From Woeseiaceae bacterium (lineage in GTDB: Bacteria > Pseudomonadota > Gammaproteobacteria > Steroidobacterales > Woeseiaceae), in the NCBI GenBank assembly GCA_030066655.1, contig JASJBE010000054.1, positions 1 through 54,327 of the forward strand: a stretch of DNA of 54,327 bases. The letters are read 5' to 3'. The notes below the pieces were generated by a model that saw nothing but the letters and a program-made list of their open reading frames with translations, was not told where the DNA came from and ran no database searches. This document shows, in pieces, positions 26,235 through 35,309 of this stretch; position 1 is the stretch's first letter, and each line of letters starts with the position of its first letter. The position numbers were made by a program, and so were the translations under genes.

Positions 26235-27653
26235 ATGCGCGAGCGTCCCGACTCCAGCTCAAACCTGCCGGTTCTTGCCGAACAGAAGAGGCGCGCCTGG
26301 CATCGGCGCATGCCGACCGGACTGTCGTATGCGGGCGACGCGGTTGCTGCCGATAACGTCCGCTTCCTGGCCGACACGACCTGGGTTGACGCGGATGGTG
26401 TCAGTCACAGCGAGCAAACGATATTCGACACCGTATTCGACATGCTCCGCCGGGCGCGACGGCTGATCCTGCTCGACGTGTTCCTGTACAACGACTTCGA
26501 GATGCACATCGAGAAACCGTTCAGGTCGCTGGCGCGCGAACTGACTGATGCACTGCTCGAACAGAAAGCGAAACACCCTGACATGGCGGTCGTTGTCATC
26601 ACCGACCCGATCAATACCGTCTATGGATCGATTCGAAACAGGTTCTTCGAGTCGCTCGAGGCGGCAGGCATTCGCGTAGTCCTGACTGACCTCGCCGCTC
26701 TGCGAGACAGCAGCCCGGTGTACTCATTCCTGTGGCGCTGCTTCGTCAGACCATTCGGCAACAAGGGGCGCGGCAGCATCAGCAACCCGTTCGACCCGGA
26801 GGGGAAGATCACACTCAGAAGCTACCTGACGATGCTCAACTGCAAGGCCAATCACCGCAAAGTCGTCGTTTGTGATGACGGCGATACTCTGGCCGGGCTC
26901 GTCACGTCCGCCAATCCGCATGATGCGAGCAGCGCCAACTCGAATGTCGCTGTCCGTTTCACCGGACCCGCGGCGAGGGACCTCCTGGCCAGCGAGAACG
27001 CGGTACTCGCGTTCTCGGGCCACGATGAGCTGGCAGTTCCCGCAGTGCGTCCGGCTGAAGGCGCCTCGAACACGGTCCAGGTGTTGACCGAGAGCGCGAT
27101 CAAGATGGCTGCACTGGCCATTATCGACACTACGACAGGGGACGGGGAGATCGACATCGCAACCTTCTACCTGTCTGACCGCGCCATCATCGCCGCATTG
27201 AAGCGAGCCAGGCAGCGCGGCGTCACGTTGCGCATCGTGCTCGACCCGAACAAGAACGCGTTCGGCTATGACAAACACGGCATCCCGAATCTACCCGTTG
27301 CTGCCGAGCTCATGCGATCGCAGATCGACGTGCGCTGGTACCACACCCATGACGAACAGTGTCACTTCAAGATGCTGCTGGCAGACGACGGTCGCGGCGC
27401 AGCTCGCTTGCTGCTGGGTTCTGCTAACCTGACCCGTCGCAACCTGGACGACTTCAACCTCGAGACGAACGTGCTCGTAACAGGCCAACGCTCGCTGACA
27501 GCGATCAAGGACGCGCAGGCGTTTTTCAACACGCTGTGGAGCAATGAACGTAGCCGCATACATACCGCGGCCTACGAACACTACCGAGACGAGTCGCTAC
27601 TGAAGAAGAGTGTGTATCGATTCATGGAGGCGTCGGGGTTCAGTGGGTTCTAG
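26235..27653 (+). CDS. Phospholipase D-family protein (cardiolipin synthase-like)
   Basis: A 472-residue protein with two HKD half-sites, the hallmark of the PLD superfamily. The first is NHRKVVVCDDG followed by GLVTSANPHD (about residues 215-240); the second is CHFKMLLADDG followed by LLLGSANLTRRNLDDFN (about 375-405). The spacing of the two His-x-Lys motifs and the SAN triplets match cardiolipin synthase/phosphatidyl transferase enzymes. Unlike ClsA there are no N-terminal TM helices; hydrophobic stretches such as ARRLILLDVFLYND fit membrane association. It probably transfers phosphatidyl groups or cleaves phospholipids at the inner membrane. The start at 26235 follows a GGTAAGG-like site. 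Confidence 0.85.
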   Translation: MRERPDSSSNLPVLAEQKRRAWHRRMPTGLSYAGDAVAADNVRFLADTTWVDADGVSHSEQTIFDTVFDMLRRARRLILLDVFLYNDFEMHIEKPFRSLARELTDALLEQKAKHPDMAVVVITDPINTVYGSIRNRFFESLEAAGIRVVLTDLAALRDSSPVYSFLWRCFVRPFGNKGRGSISNPFDPEGKITLRSYLTMLNCKANHRKVVVCDDGDTLAGLVTSANPHDASSANSNVAVRFTGPAARDLLASENAVLAFSGHDELAVPAVRPAEGASNTVQVLTESAIKMAALAIIDTTTGDGEIDIATFYLSDRAIIAALKRARQRGVTLRIVLDPNKNAFGYDKHGIPNLPVAAELMRSQIDVRWYHTHDEQCHFKMLLADDGRGAARLLLGSANLTRRNLDDFNLETNVLVTGQRSLTAIKDAQAFFNTLWSNERSRIHTAAYEHYRDESLLKKSVYRFMEASGFSGF

Positions 27654-27706
27654 TGTCCCCACTTATGGTCCATACACTACCGTCACGTCACTAGTCTGAG
27701 GTTCCA

Positions 27707-30046
27707 ATGGCCATGCCGATATCGCGACTAATACTGTTGATTCCGTTTGTGATGGCGGCAACCGCATCCTGCGAGCGGCAGGCCTTTCGCACGGACGGTC
27801 GTGCGTACTACATCGAGTCGGCAGACGGCGCACGAACGCTTCGCGTCGCGTGGTATGGCGATACGATGGTGCGATTGCAGACCGTGCACGGGAATGAGCG
27901 CTGGCTGCCCGATGATCACTACGAAATGGTCCAGACGCATGATTGGACGAGCGACATCGATTCCAGTGCTACGGACGAGCACTTTGTCATGAGGTCGTCA
28001 TTGCTCGAAGTCGCCGTCGATCGCGACACGCTCGCAGCTCGCTTCATCTTGCGCGGTGAAGCCACCCCGGTATTGCAGGAACAGGCCGGCGCACAGCGGG
28101 AAGGCGATATTCGCATCGTCCGGTTCGAAACAGACGATTCGGAGCGCTTCACTGGACTGGGCCACGGCTATTTCGCGCGGGTCGATAGCCTTGAGCTCAC
28201 CGGCACCGTGGTCGAACGCAACTACGGCAGCGTACCGATCGAACAGGCGCCGCTCATCGTCCCGTTCTATCTCTCGAGCCTCGGCTACGGCGTATTCCTC
28301 AACAGCACGTTCCCGAACCGCTTTGCGATGAACGCCGACGGCGACTACAGCATGGCTGTCGACACGCATGGCTTCGATGGCCAGATGGACTACTTCTTTA
28401 TCGGTGGTCCGGCGCTCAAGGACGTGCTCGACCGCTACACCCAGCTAACCGGCCGGCCGAGACTGCCCATGAAGGCCATATTCGGCCTGCAGTTATCCGA
28501 CAAGGGTCATGACCACAACTCCGAGACGCCGTCGGACCAGCAGTGGTGGGAAGACAAGATCACGGAGCACCGCGACGCCGGCCTGCCGCTCGATCATGTC
28601 GTCAACGACAACCGATGGCGTGCCGCCGGTGGCAAGCGTTGTGAGTCGAAAATCGAATGGGATCCCGAACGATATCCCGATCCGGCGGCCTGGAAACGTT
28701 GGCTCGACGAGCAGGGCCTGGTCTCGACGCTGGACTTTAATCGTTGCATCGCCCGTTTCTCTGAGGGCTGGGATCCGTCGTTCAATCTGCCACCGATCGA
28801 TAACATCGAATTCGCAGACAGCGCACCGGACCTGACCAGCGACGGTTTTCGCGATTGGTTCTGGCAGATCTTCTACGAGAAGTCGCTGGACCCCGCACTC
28901 GCCTACCCCGGCGATGCACTCTGGATCGATGAGTTTGACGAACAGGGAGCGGCGCCGATGGATATCGTGCTGGTCAACGGACGCAGCTCGGCCGAGATGC
29001 GCAACTACTGGTTCTTCCTTATCGCAAAAGCGCTGGTCGCAGACGGCTGGGACAAGTCCGACATCGAGCGACGGCCTTTCGTCTGGGTGCGCGGCATGAC
29101 GGCAGGCGCCCAACGATACGCCACGTTGTGGAGCGGTGACATCAAACCGAACGATGAAGACATGGCGGCGCAAGTACGCGCGATGCAGATGGCCGGCCTC
29201 GCGGGCTTCCCATACTGGGGTCACGATGCAGGCGGGTTTTTCGATTGGGACAGGCGCGTCGGACCCGATGAGTCTCTGTACCAACGCTGGACCCTGGCGT
29301 TCGGCAGTTTTGCGCCGATCTGGAAACCGCACGGCATGGGTGCGTCGCGCTGGCCGGTCGATCGCAGCGACTCAAGCCTCGCGAGAGCAATTGAGTTTGC
29401 TCGCCTGCGTTACGAGCTGATGCCCTATCTCTACACCGCCGCTCATGAGGCTGCTGAAACGGGCCTGCCGATCGCCCGTCCAATGCTGCTCGAATTTCCC
29501 GACATTGACGAGGCCTGGGAGCATGACCTGCAGTACTTCTTCGGGCCGGACCTGCTGGTCGTGCCGCCGGTCGACAACGCGGATGGGCGAGCGTGGCTAC
29601 CGGCAGGGCACTGGTATTCCCTGTGGGATGGTCGGCATTACGAGGGCGATCAGGTCGTCAACCTGCGAGGCGAGACGGTCGTTATGCCGGTGATGGTGCG
29701 AGGCGGCGCCATCATACCCAGACGCGAGTATGCGAAGAGCACCGCGTTTATCGACAAGACGAAGCTCATCGTCGATGTTTACAGCGGGGCTAACGGTGCG
29801 TTTCGCCTCATCGAGGATGACGATCGCACGGAAGCCTACCGGAACGGGGAACGCCGGATTACGTGGTTGCGCTACGACGATGTCGAGAGAGTGCTGACGA
29901 TAGAGGCCGCCAATGGCGACTACGCCGGAGCGCCGGCATTCCGGGACGTAACGATTACCTTGTTCGAGCCGGGCGGTCGGAAACAGGTCGCAACGCGGAG
30001 GATTCCCGTCAACCGGCCCGAGCGCATACCGCTTAAGAACCCGTAG
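27707..30046 (+). CDS. GH31 glycoside hydrolase lipoprotein
   Basis: A 779-residue protein exported as a lipoprotein: signal peptide with lipobox TASC near residue 22, so the mature enzyme is membrane-anchored in the periplasm or outer membrane. The catalytic barrel has the GH31 nucleophile region ALWIDEFDEQG (Asp near residue 407) and the acid/base region LWSGDIKPNDEDM, then GFPYWGHDAGGF. The final part matches the beta-sandwich C-terminal domains of the family (PVMVRGGAIIPRR). GH31 members include alpha-glucosidases, alpha-xylosidases and sulfoquinovosidases. The variant nucleophile motif (WIDEFDE rather than WxDMNE) leaves the substrate open. It has no sugar transporter next to it. Confidence 0.88.
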   Translation: MAMPISRLILLIPFVMAATASCERQAFRTDGRAYYIESADGARTLRVAWYGDTMVRLQTVHGNERWLPDDHYEMVQTHDWTSDIDSSATDEHFVMRSSLLEVAVDRDTLAARFILRGEATPVLQEQAGAQREGDIRIVRFETDDSERFTGLGHGYFARVDSLELTGTVVERNYGSVPIEQAPLIVPFYLSSLGYGVFLNSTFPNRFAMNADGDYSMAVDTHGFDGQMDYFFIGGPALKDVLDRYTQLTGRPRLPMKAIFGLQLSDKGHDHNSETPSDQQWWEDKITEHRDAGLPLDHVVNDNRWRAAGGKRCESKIEWDPERYPDPAAWKRWLDEQGLVSTLDFNRCIARFSEGWDPSFNLPPIDNIEFADSAPDLTSDGFRDWFWQIFYEKSLDPALAYPGDALWIDEFDEQGAAPMDIVLVNGRSSAEMRNYWFFLIAKALVADGWDKSDIERRPFVWVRGMTAGAQRYATLWSGDIKPNDEDMAAQVRAMQMAGLAGFPYWGHDAGGFFDWDRRVGPDESLYQRWTLAFGSFAPIWKPHGMGASRWPVDRSDSSLARAIEFARLRYELMPYLYTAAHEAAETGLPIARPMLLEFPDIDEAWEHDLQYFFGPDLLVVPPVDNADGRAWLPAGHWYSLWDGRHYEGDQVVNLRGETVVMPVMVRGGAIIPRREYAKSTAFIDKTKLIVDVYSGANGAFRLIEDDDRTEAYRNGERRITWLRYDDVERVLTIEAANGDYAGAPAFRDVTITLFEPGGRKQVATRRIPVNRPERIPLKNP

Positions 30047-30188
30047 CCGAAGCTGCCGTTTAGCTGGCGGGCAACGGCTCCGAACAAGCCAGTCCAGTCA
30101 CGCCAGGTCTTCGGTGGCAGACAGTTGATTGCCCGGTTGCGGATCGATTCGTTCTGATTGAAGCGGCGGTATTTGGTACCGTTGCCGA

Positions 30189-32540
30189 ATGAACATAGAT
30201 AAGAAAGGCCAGCTCTATATTGGCCGCAAGAGCGAGGGTGGCGAGCCGGTATTACTGAAGGCCAGCACCCTGACGACTCACGGGGTCATCTTCGGGATGA
30301 CTGGTTCGGGCAAGACCGGACTCGGGGTCAACATGCTCGAGGAGGCGCTGCTCGGCGGGACGCCAACGCTCATCCTCGACCCGAAGGGCGATATGGGCAA
30401 TATCCTGCTCAACTTCCCCGACAGCACCGCGGATGACCTGGAACCCTGGATGGACAAGGGCAAGGCCCGGCGCAAGGGCGTCACCGTGCGCGACCTGGCC
30501 GTGAAAGAGTCCGCCGAACGCCAGGCGGACCTCGCCGGGGATGGCATCACGCCGGAGCGCATCGCCAGGCTGCGCGACAACACCAAATTCAAGATCTACA
30601 CGCCGGGCTCGTCGATTGGCATACCGATCAACATACTGGGATCGTTGAAGGCGCCCGAGCTTGACTGGCGAGAGAGCGCCGAGACCATCCGCGATGAAAT
30701 CGAGGGCATCGTGTCGTCGATTCTCGTGCTGGCGGACATCAAGTCCGATCCGGTCTCCGGGCCCGACCACATCCTGATCTCAACGATCATCGAGACCTGG
30801 TGGCGTCAGGGCAAAGACCTCGATCTGGCGACACTGGTCGGCCAGATCCCGAAACCTCCGTTTCGCAAGCTCGGCGTATTTGACCTGGAGATGTTCTTTC
30901 CCGAAAAAGACCGCATGAAACTGGCCCTGAAGCTGAACAGCCTGCTGGCGTCTCCGTCGATGGCATCGTGGCTCGAAGGCGAACCGCTGGATATCGAGAG
31001 CCTGCTCGGAACCGGCGGCAAGACCCCGTGCGCGGTCATTTACATGGCGCACCTCAATGAACAGGAACGTCAGTTCGTCGTCACGTTGCTCTTGTCCAAG
31101 GTCGTTACTTGGATGCGGTCGAAACCCGGCACGTCGGAACTGAGCGCGCTGATCTACATGGATGAGGCCTTTGGCTACGCGCCGCCGTCCGCCGAGCCGC
31201 CGTCCAAGAAGCCGATACTGACCATTCTCAAGCAGGCCCGGGCATTCGGTGTTGGCCTGGTGCTCGTTACACAGAACCCGGTCGACCTCGATTACAAAGC
31301 CATGTCGAATGCCGGGACCTGGATCGTCGGGCGCTTGCAGACCGACAATGACAAGCGGCGCATTCTCGACGGGATATCGGGAGGCATGCCGGACCTCGAC
31401 GCAACGATCTCCAATCTCGCGAAGCGCCAGTTTGTGATGCACCTCGCCAAGAAGAACCGGCAGACGATCTTAAGCCGCAGGCATTCGATGTGTTTCCGCT
31501 TCGGGCCGTTCACCCGGAAGCAGGTGGCGTCGTTGATGGCACCGTACAGATCGGAACCAGCACCTGCACCTGAAGCTACTCAGCCCGCTGCGAGTGTCGA
31601 GGTTGCGGCTGCCAACGCCCCGGCGGCCATCGCTCCGAGCGTTGCCGCGGGCATCGAGGTGGCCTACCTCGACGCAGCTGCGCCCTGGGCCGCCGACCTC
31701 GGCGCAGACCCTACCGGGACCGTCCTGGCGCCGGCCGCCGCGGTCACGGTGCAGCTGCTGTATGACGAGACGCGAGCCAAGGTCAACCACAACGAGACTT
31801 ACGAGGCTGTCATCTTTCCACTGGACGGCCTTATCGACGTCGAAGACGTGCTGTCCGTCGATCATGACGATCGAGACTTCAAACCAGAAGCGCCCGCAGG
31901 CGCGAGTTATGAGCTCGGTAACACCAAGCTTCAGAACAAGACCTTTTGGACCAGGCTGCGCTCCGACATCAAGAATCACCTGGCCGCCAACCGGAATATC
32001 GAGATCTGGAAGTGCCCCGGACTGAAGCTGTATTCACGTGTCGATGAGGGTGAAGACGCCTTCAGGGCACGATGCGAACAAGCTGCTGACCAGGCCGCCG
32101 ACGCCAAGGTCAGCCAGCTCAGGGACCGGTTCGCGAATCGCATCGACCGCTTGCAGGACCAGATCTCGACGGCCGATGCGCGGGTAGCGGAACTGGAGGT
32201 GGACGCATCGGCCCGCACCCGGGCGGAAGTGATGTCAGGCGTCGGCGACCTGCTCGGCGGACTGCTGAAAGGAAGAATGAGCTCGAGGACGCTGAGCCAG
32301 GCCGCAACCCGTCGGGCGGCGTCGAAAAAGGCCAAGTTACGACTCGCCACCGCCAAACAGAAGGCGGATGCCAAGCGGCAAGACCTGATTGACCTGGAAC
32401 GCGACCTGGAAGACGAGCTGATCAATATCCAGAACGAATTCGATGCGCTGGCAGAGAATATCGAGCCGCTTCAGATCGGCCTGGAGAAAACCGACATCCG
32501 GGTGGCAGAGGCCAAACTGGTCTGGGTCCCGGTCGCCTGA
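30189..32540 (+). CDS. HerA-like/DUF87-type ATPase with coiled-coil C-terminus
   Basis: A 783-residue protein. A short N-terminal beta domain leads to the Walker A motif GMTGSGKT at residues 36-43 and LILDPKGDMGNI; a Walker B-type motif ALIYMDEAFGYAPP lies near residue 320, followed by ARAFGVGLVLVTQNPVDLDY (sensor region) and a possible Arg finger region RLQTDNDKRR. This is the FtsK/HerA-TraD class of hexameric ATPases. An Ala/Pro-rich linker (about 455-495) separates it from a C-terminal domain that ends in a long coiled coil (about 620-775). It is a solitary gene with no NurA, SIR2, DUF4297 or other nuclease next to it, so a role in DNA processing or defence is only possible, not indicated. 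Confidence 0.82.
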   Translation: MNIDKKGQLYIGRKSEGGEPVLLKASTLTTHGVIFGMTGSGKTGLGVNMLEEALLGGTPTLILDPKGDMGNILLNFPDSTADDLEPWMDKGKARRKGVTVRDLAVKESAERQADLAGDGITPERIARLRDNTKFKIYTPGSSIGIPINILGSLKAPELDWRESAETIRDEIEGIVSSILVLADIKSDPVSGPDHILISTIIETWWRQGKDLDLATLVGQIPKPPFRKLGVFDLEMFFPEKDRMKLALKLNSLLASPSMASWLEGEPLDIESLLGTGGKTPCAVIYMAHLNEQERQFVVTLLLSKVVTWMRSKPGTSELSALIYMDEAFGYAPPSAEPPSKKPILTILKQARAFGVGLVLVTQNPVDLDYKAMSNAGTWIVGRLQTDNDKRRILDGISGGMPDLDATISNLAKRQFVMHLAKKNRQTILSRRHSMCFRFGPFTRKQVASLMAPYRSEPAPAPEATQPAASVEVAAANAPAAIAPSVAAGIEVAYLDAAAPWAADLGADPTGTVLAPAAAVTVQLLYDETRAKVNHNETYEAVIFPLDGLIDVEDVLSVDHDDRDFKPEAPAGASYELGNTKLQNKTFWTRLRSDIKNHLAANRNIEIWKCPGLKLYSRVDEGEDAFRARCEQAADQAADAKVSQLRDRFANRIDRLQDQISTADARVAELEVDASARTRAEVMSGVGDLLGGLLKGRMSSRTLSQAATRRAASKKAKLRLATAKQKADAKRQDLIDLERDLEDELINIQNEFDALAENIEPLQIGLEKTDIRVAEAKLVWVPVA

Positions 32541-32566
32541 GCCAGATCTGCCGCCCAAAATGAAAG

Positions 32567-32584
32567 CGGCCCCGTCAGGGGCCG
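32567..32584. terminator. Hairpin between convergent genes
   Basis: CGGCCCC (32567-32573) and GGGGCCG (32578-32584) form a perfect 7-bp GC stem with GTCA loop, flanked by AAA and ACTT. It sits 27 bases after the HerA-like stop and 37 bases from the convergent YegP-like stop. There is no long U-run, so it may be a weak bidirectional terminator. Confidence 0.5.
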
Positions 32585-32621
32585 ACTTCCGAACTATCGC
32601 GTGGGTCGATAACCGATCCGG

Positions 32622-32954
32622 TTAGTCCACCTCGACGACAGCTGCGTCTTTTGCGGCCCGGCCAACAGCGCCAATGCCGTTGTCCCGAGACGACTCCGAT
32701 GAGTAGTTCTGGCTCGTGCCAATCACCTGCCCGTTCCGAGCCTTCAGATTGAAGCGGAATTTGCCGCTCGGAGTGGTCTTCTTCTCGAAACATGCTTCGT
32801 CGAGGCAATTTTTCTTAACCGACTCGATACCGTTAGTGCAGCTGGACTTCGACTTGTAACCCTCACTGGATAGGATGGTCTCGCCGTTGCCCGCTTTCAG
32901 ACGGAAACGAAACTCGCCGGCCTTGTCTTTGTAACACTCAAACTTTCCTGCCAC
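32622..32954 (-). CDS. YegP family (DUF1508) protein
   Basis: A 110-residue protein with two tandem DUF1508 repeats: residues about 3-52 (FECYKDKAGEFRFRLKAGNG, ILSSEGY) and about 55-105 (FEKKTTPSGKFRFNLKARNG, IGTSQNY). This is the length and layout of E. coli YegP, a small cytoplasmic protein of uncertain function. It has a GGAG-like ribosome site in AGAAGGAGAACAAG upstream. It is convergent with the HerA-like gene and divergent from prpE; the shared 275-base upstream region shows no clear operator. Confidence 0.9.
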   Translation of the reverse strand: MAGKFECYKDKAGEFRFRLKAGNGETILSSEGYKSKSSCTNGIESVKKNCLDEACFEKKTTPSGKFRFNLKARNGQVIGTSQNYSSESSRDNGIGAVGRAAKDAAVVEVD

Positions 32955-33229
32955 TTCTTGTTCTCCTTCTTAAATGGACCGCTAATCTAACAGTTCATTA
33001 GGCCTCGTCCAAATCCGCGCCGCAATCGTGGGATATACCTCCGTTCAGGCACGTGAATCTGAACGATTGGTCAATGACGTACGGGCGCGGCGCTGGTTCG
33101 CTGAGTACTCCCAGGTAGCCGCGAGTCATGAAGATCCCGAAAGCGACGTCGTGCATTCGCCAAACGTCGAATGCGCCAGCGCCGCTGCGGGCCTACACTA
33201 TCCGTACACGGCAGAAGGGCAGGCGCAAA

Positions 33230-35125
33230 ATGAACGATTACAAGAGCGTGTACACGGCCTCCATCGAGACGCCGGAGGACTTCTGGTCTGAGGCGGCCGC
33301 CGGGATCGACTGGGAGAAGCCATGGGACAGCGTCGTCGACAACCCGGAACCGAATATCTATCGCTGGTTTGCCGGCGGGCAGCTCAATACCTGCTACAAC
33401 GCGCTGGATCGGCACGTCGAACGGGGTCGCGGCGACCAGGTGGCCGTCATCTACGACAGCGCCGTGACAGACTCCCAGCGCAGGATCACCTACAAGGAGC
33501 TGCTCGACGAGGTTAGCCGCTTTGCCGGCGTGCTGGCCGCCAATGGCGTCGAGAAGGGCGATCGAGTCATCATTTACATGCCGATGATTCCGGAGGCGAT
33601 CGTCGCCGTGCTGGCGTGCGCACGTTTGGGCGCTGTGCACTCGGTCGTGTTCGGCGGATTCGCAGCGGCTGAGCTTGCGACGCGAATCGATGACGCGACG
33701 CCGAAGCTGATCGTCTCGGCCTCCTGCGGCATCGAACCGTCGCGTCTCGTCGAGTACAAGCCATTGCTCGACGAAGCCATCGAACTCGCGAGCTACAAGC
33801 CCGACTACTGCGTCATTTACCAGCGACCGCAGGTCGAGGCACCGATGATCGACGGCCGCGACATTGACTGGAGCGCTGCGATGGACGCGGCTCTGCCGCA
33901 CGGCTGCGTAACGGTGGAGGCGACCGACCCGCTGTACCTGTTGTATACGTCAGGGACGACCGGACAGCCCAAAGGCATCGTTCGCGACAACGGTGGTCAC
34001 GCGGTCGCCCTGCACTGGACGATGAAAAACCTCTATGGCGTCGAGCCCGGCGAGGTGTACTGGGCCGCCTCCGACATCGGCTGGGTCGTCGGTCATTCCT
34101 ACATCATCTACGGCCCGCTGCTGCACGGCAATACAACGGTGCTGTACGAGGGAAAACCGGTAGGCACGCCGGATGCCGGCGCATTCTGGCGGGTTGCGAG
34201 CGAACACAAGGTCGCCGCGATGTTCACGGCGCCGACGGCGTTTCGGGCGATCAAGCAACAGGACCCCAACGGCGAGCTGATCGGCAACTACGATCTGTCG
34301 AACCTCAGAACGCTGTTCCTCGCCGGCGAGCGCTGCGACCCGGACACGCTGCACTGGGCCGAAAACAAGCTCGGCGTTCCGGTCATCGATCACTGGTGGC
34401 AGACGGAAACGGGCTGGGCGATTGCCGCGAACTGCGTGGGCATAGAGCTGTTGCCGGTGAAAGCAGGCTCCGTCGGGCCGGCGACACCGGGCTGGGACGT
34501 GCGCGCGCTTGACGGCGATGGCAATGACGTCGCCGCCGGCGACGTGGGCGCCATTGCTTGCAAACTGCCGCTGCCGCCGGGCACGCTGCCGGGGCTGTGG
34601 AACGCGAAGGAGCGGTTCATCGAGTCCTACCTGTCGCGATTCCCGGGCTGCTACGAAACCGGCGATGCGGGCTTCATTGACGAGGACGGTTACATCAACG
34701 TCATGTCGCGCACGGATGACGTCATCAACGTCGCGGGCCATCGCCTGTCGACCGGCGCTATCGAGGAGGTGCTGGCATCGCACCCGGACATCGCCGAGTG
34801 CGCCGTCATCGGCGCCGCAGACGAGATGAAGGGCCAGCTACCGCTGGGCTTCCTGGTCCTGAAGGCCGGCGTCGATCACGAGCCGGACGCGATCGTCGCG
34901 GAGACGGTGAAAATGGTGCGCGACCAGGTGGGCCCGGTCGCCGTCTTCAAACAGGCCGTCGTCGTCGCCCGGCTGCCGAAGACACGCTCCGGCAAGATAT
35001 TGAGAGGCACGATGCGCCGCATCGCCGACAGCCAGGAGTACAAGGTCCCGGCGACCATCGAAGATCCGGCGGTTCTCGATGAGATTACCGCTGCGCTGAA
35101 GACGATCGGCTACGCGAAGAGCTAG
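33230..35125 (+). CDS. prpE: Propionyl-CoA synthetase PrpE-like
   Basis: A 631-residue AMP-forming acyl-CoA synthetase. It activates propionate (or another short acid) with ATP and CoA in the cytoplasm. Family motifs are complete: LLYTSGTTGQPKGIVRDNG (A3) near residue 238, ETGWAIAANC (A5), ETGDAGFID (A7), SRTDDVINVAGHRLSTG (A8) and KTRSGKILRG (A10 acetylation Lys) near the C-terminus. The opening Y-K-S-V-Y, DRHVERGRGDQVAVIYDSA and VFGGFAAAELATRIDDA fit PrpE better than Acs. ATG 33230 is chosen because the domain starts there; an in-frame ATG at 33128 adds 34 residues without homology-like features. No methylcitrate genes are in the window. An inverted repeat begins 6 bases after the stop. Confidence 0.88.
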   Translation: MNDYKSVYTASIETPEDFWSEAAAGIDWEKPWDSVVDNPEPNIYRWFAGGQLNTCYNALDRHVERGRGDQVAVIYDSAVTDSQRRITYKELLDEVSRFAGVLAANGVEKGDRVIIYMPMIPEAIVAVLACARLGAVHSVVFGGFAAAELATRIDDATPKLIVSASCGIEPSRLVEYKPLLDEAIELASYKPDYCVIYQRPQVEAPMIDGRDIDWSAAMDAALPHGCVTVEATDPLYLLYTSGTTGQPKGIVRDNGGHAVALHWTMKNLYGVEPGEVYWAASDIGWVVGHSYIIYGPLLHGNTTVLYEGKPVGTPDAGAFWRVASEHKVAAMFTAPTAFRAIKQQDPNGELIGNYDLSNLRTLFLAGERCDPDTLHWAENKLGVPVIDHWWQTETGWAIAANCVGIELLPVKAGSVGPATPGWDVRALDGDGNDVAAGDVGAIACKLPLPPGTLPGLWNAKERFIESYLSRFPGCYETGDAGFIDEDGYINVMSRTDDVINVAGHRLSTGAIEEVLASHPDIAECAVIGAADEMKGQLPLGFLVLKAGVDHEPDAIVAETVKMVRDQVGPVAVFKQAVVVARLPKTRSGKILRGTMRRIADSQEYKVPATIEDPAVLDEITAALKTIGYAKS

Positions 35126-35131
35126 CTCTTT

Positions 35132-35248
35132 AAAGGGGTCGAACCGAATTAAAGCGCCGCTCTAATTGGTCAAACCTACGTGTCGCCATTGCCTGGCGCT
35201 TTAATTCGGTTCGACCCCTTTCTACGTATAGACCCCTTTCTACGTATA
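35132..35248. repeat. GGGGTCG-family element: perfect 27-bp inverted repeat plus 18-bp tandem copy
   Basis: The left arm 35132-35158 (AAAGGGGTCGAACCGAATTA then AAGCGCC) and right arm 35195-35221 are exact reverse complements around a 36-base loop. Directly after the right arm, GACCCCTTTCTACGTATA occurs twice in tandem (35213-35230 and 35231-35248). It lies between prpE and the P-type ATPase gene, so it is part of the latter's upstream region. The same core recurs at 38.0, 41.1 and 42.2 kb. Confidence 0.9.
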
Positions 35249-35286
35249 CGTACAGTCCACAGGCGTCATGGGCTGACTCCTCGCGT

Positions 35287-35309
35287 GGAGGGATTACAAT
35301 GTAAGCGTG
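35287..35309 (+). promoter_or_regulatory. Shine-Dalgarno, start-stop codon pair and reinitiation start of ATPase gene
   Basis: GGAGGG (35287-35292), six bases, then ATG TAA (35299-35304), two bases, then the GTG start (35307). The ATG has the best spacing to the ribosome site but is followed at once by a stop codon. The 906-codon gene would then start by GTG just downstream, or at ATG 35331. Such minimal start-stop units can control reinitiation; function here is inference. Confidence 0.4.

Noticed and set aside
27650..27675. TGTCCCCACTTATGG as a copy of the 2.9-kb repeat family
   Set aside because: Only a short GTCCCCA match and no inverted partner.
30189..32954. A HerA-based defence island
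   Set aside because: The HerA-like gene has only GH31 and YegP genes as neighbours; no nuclease, SIR2, recombinase or phage-related gene supports a defence system.
33028..33291. An 87-codon open frame between the YegP-like gene and prpE
   Set aside because: It overlaps the prpE start in another frame, and no ribosome site or domain is visible.
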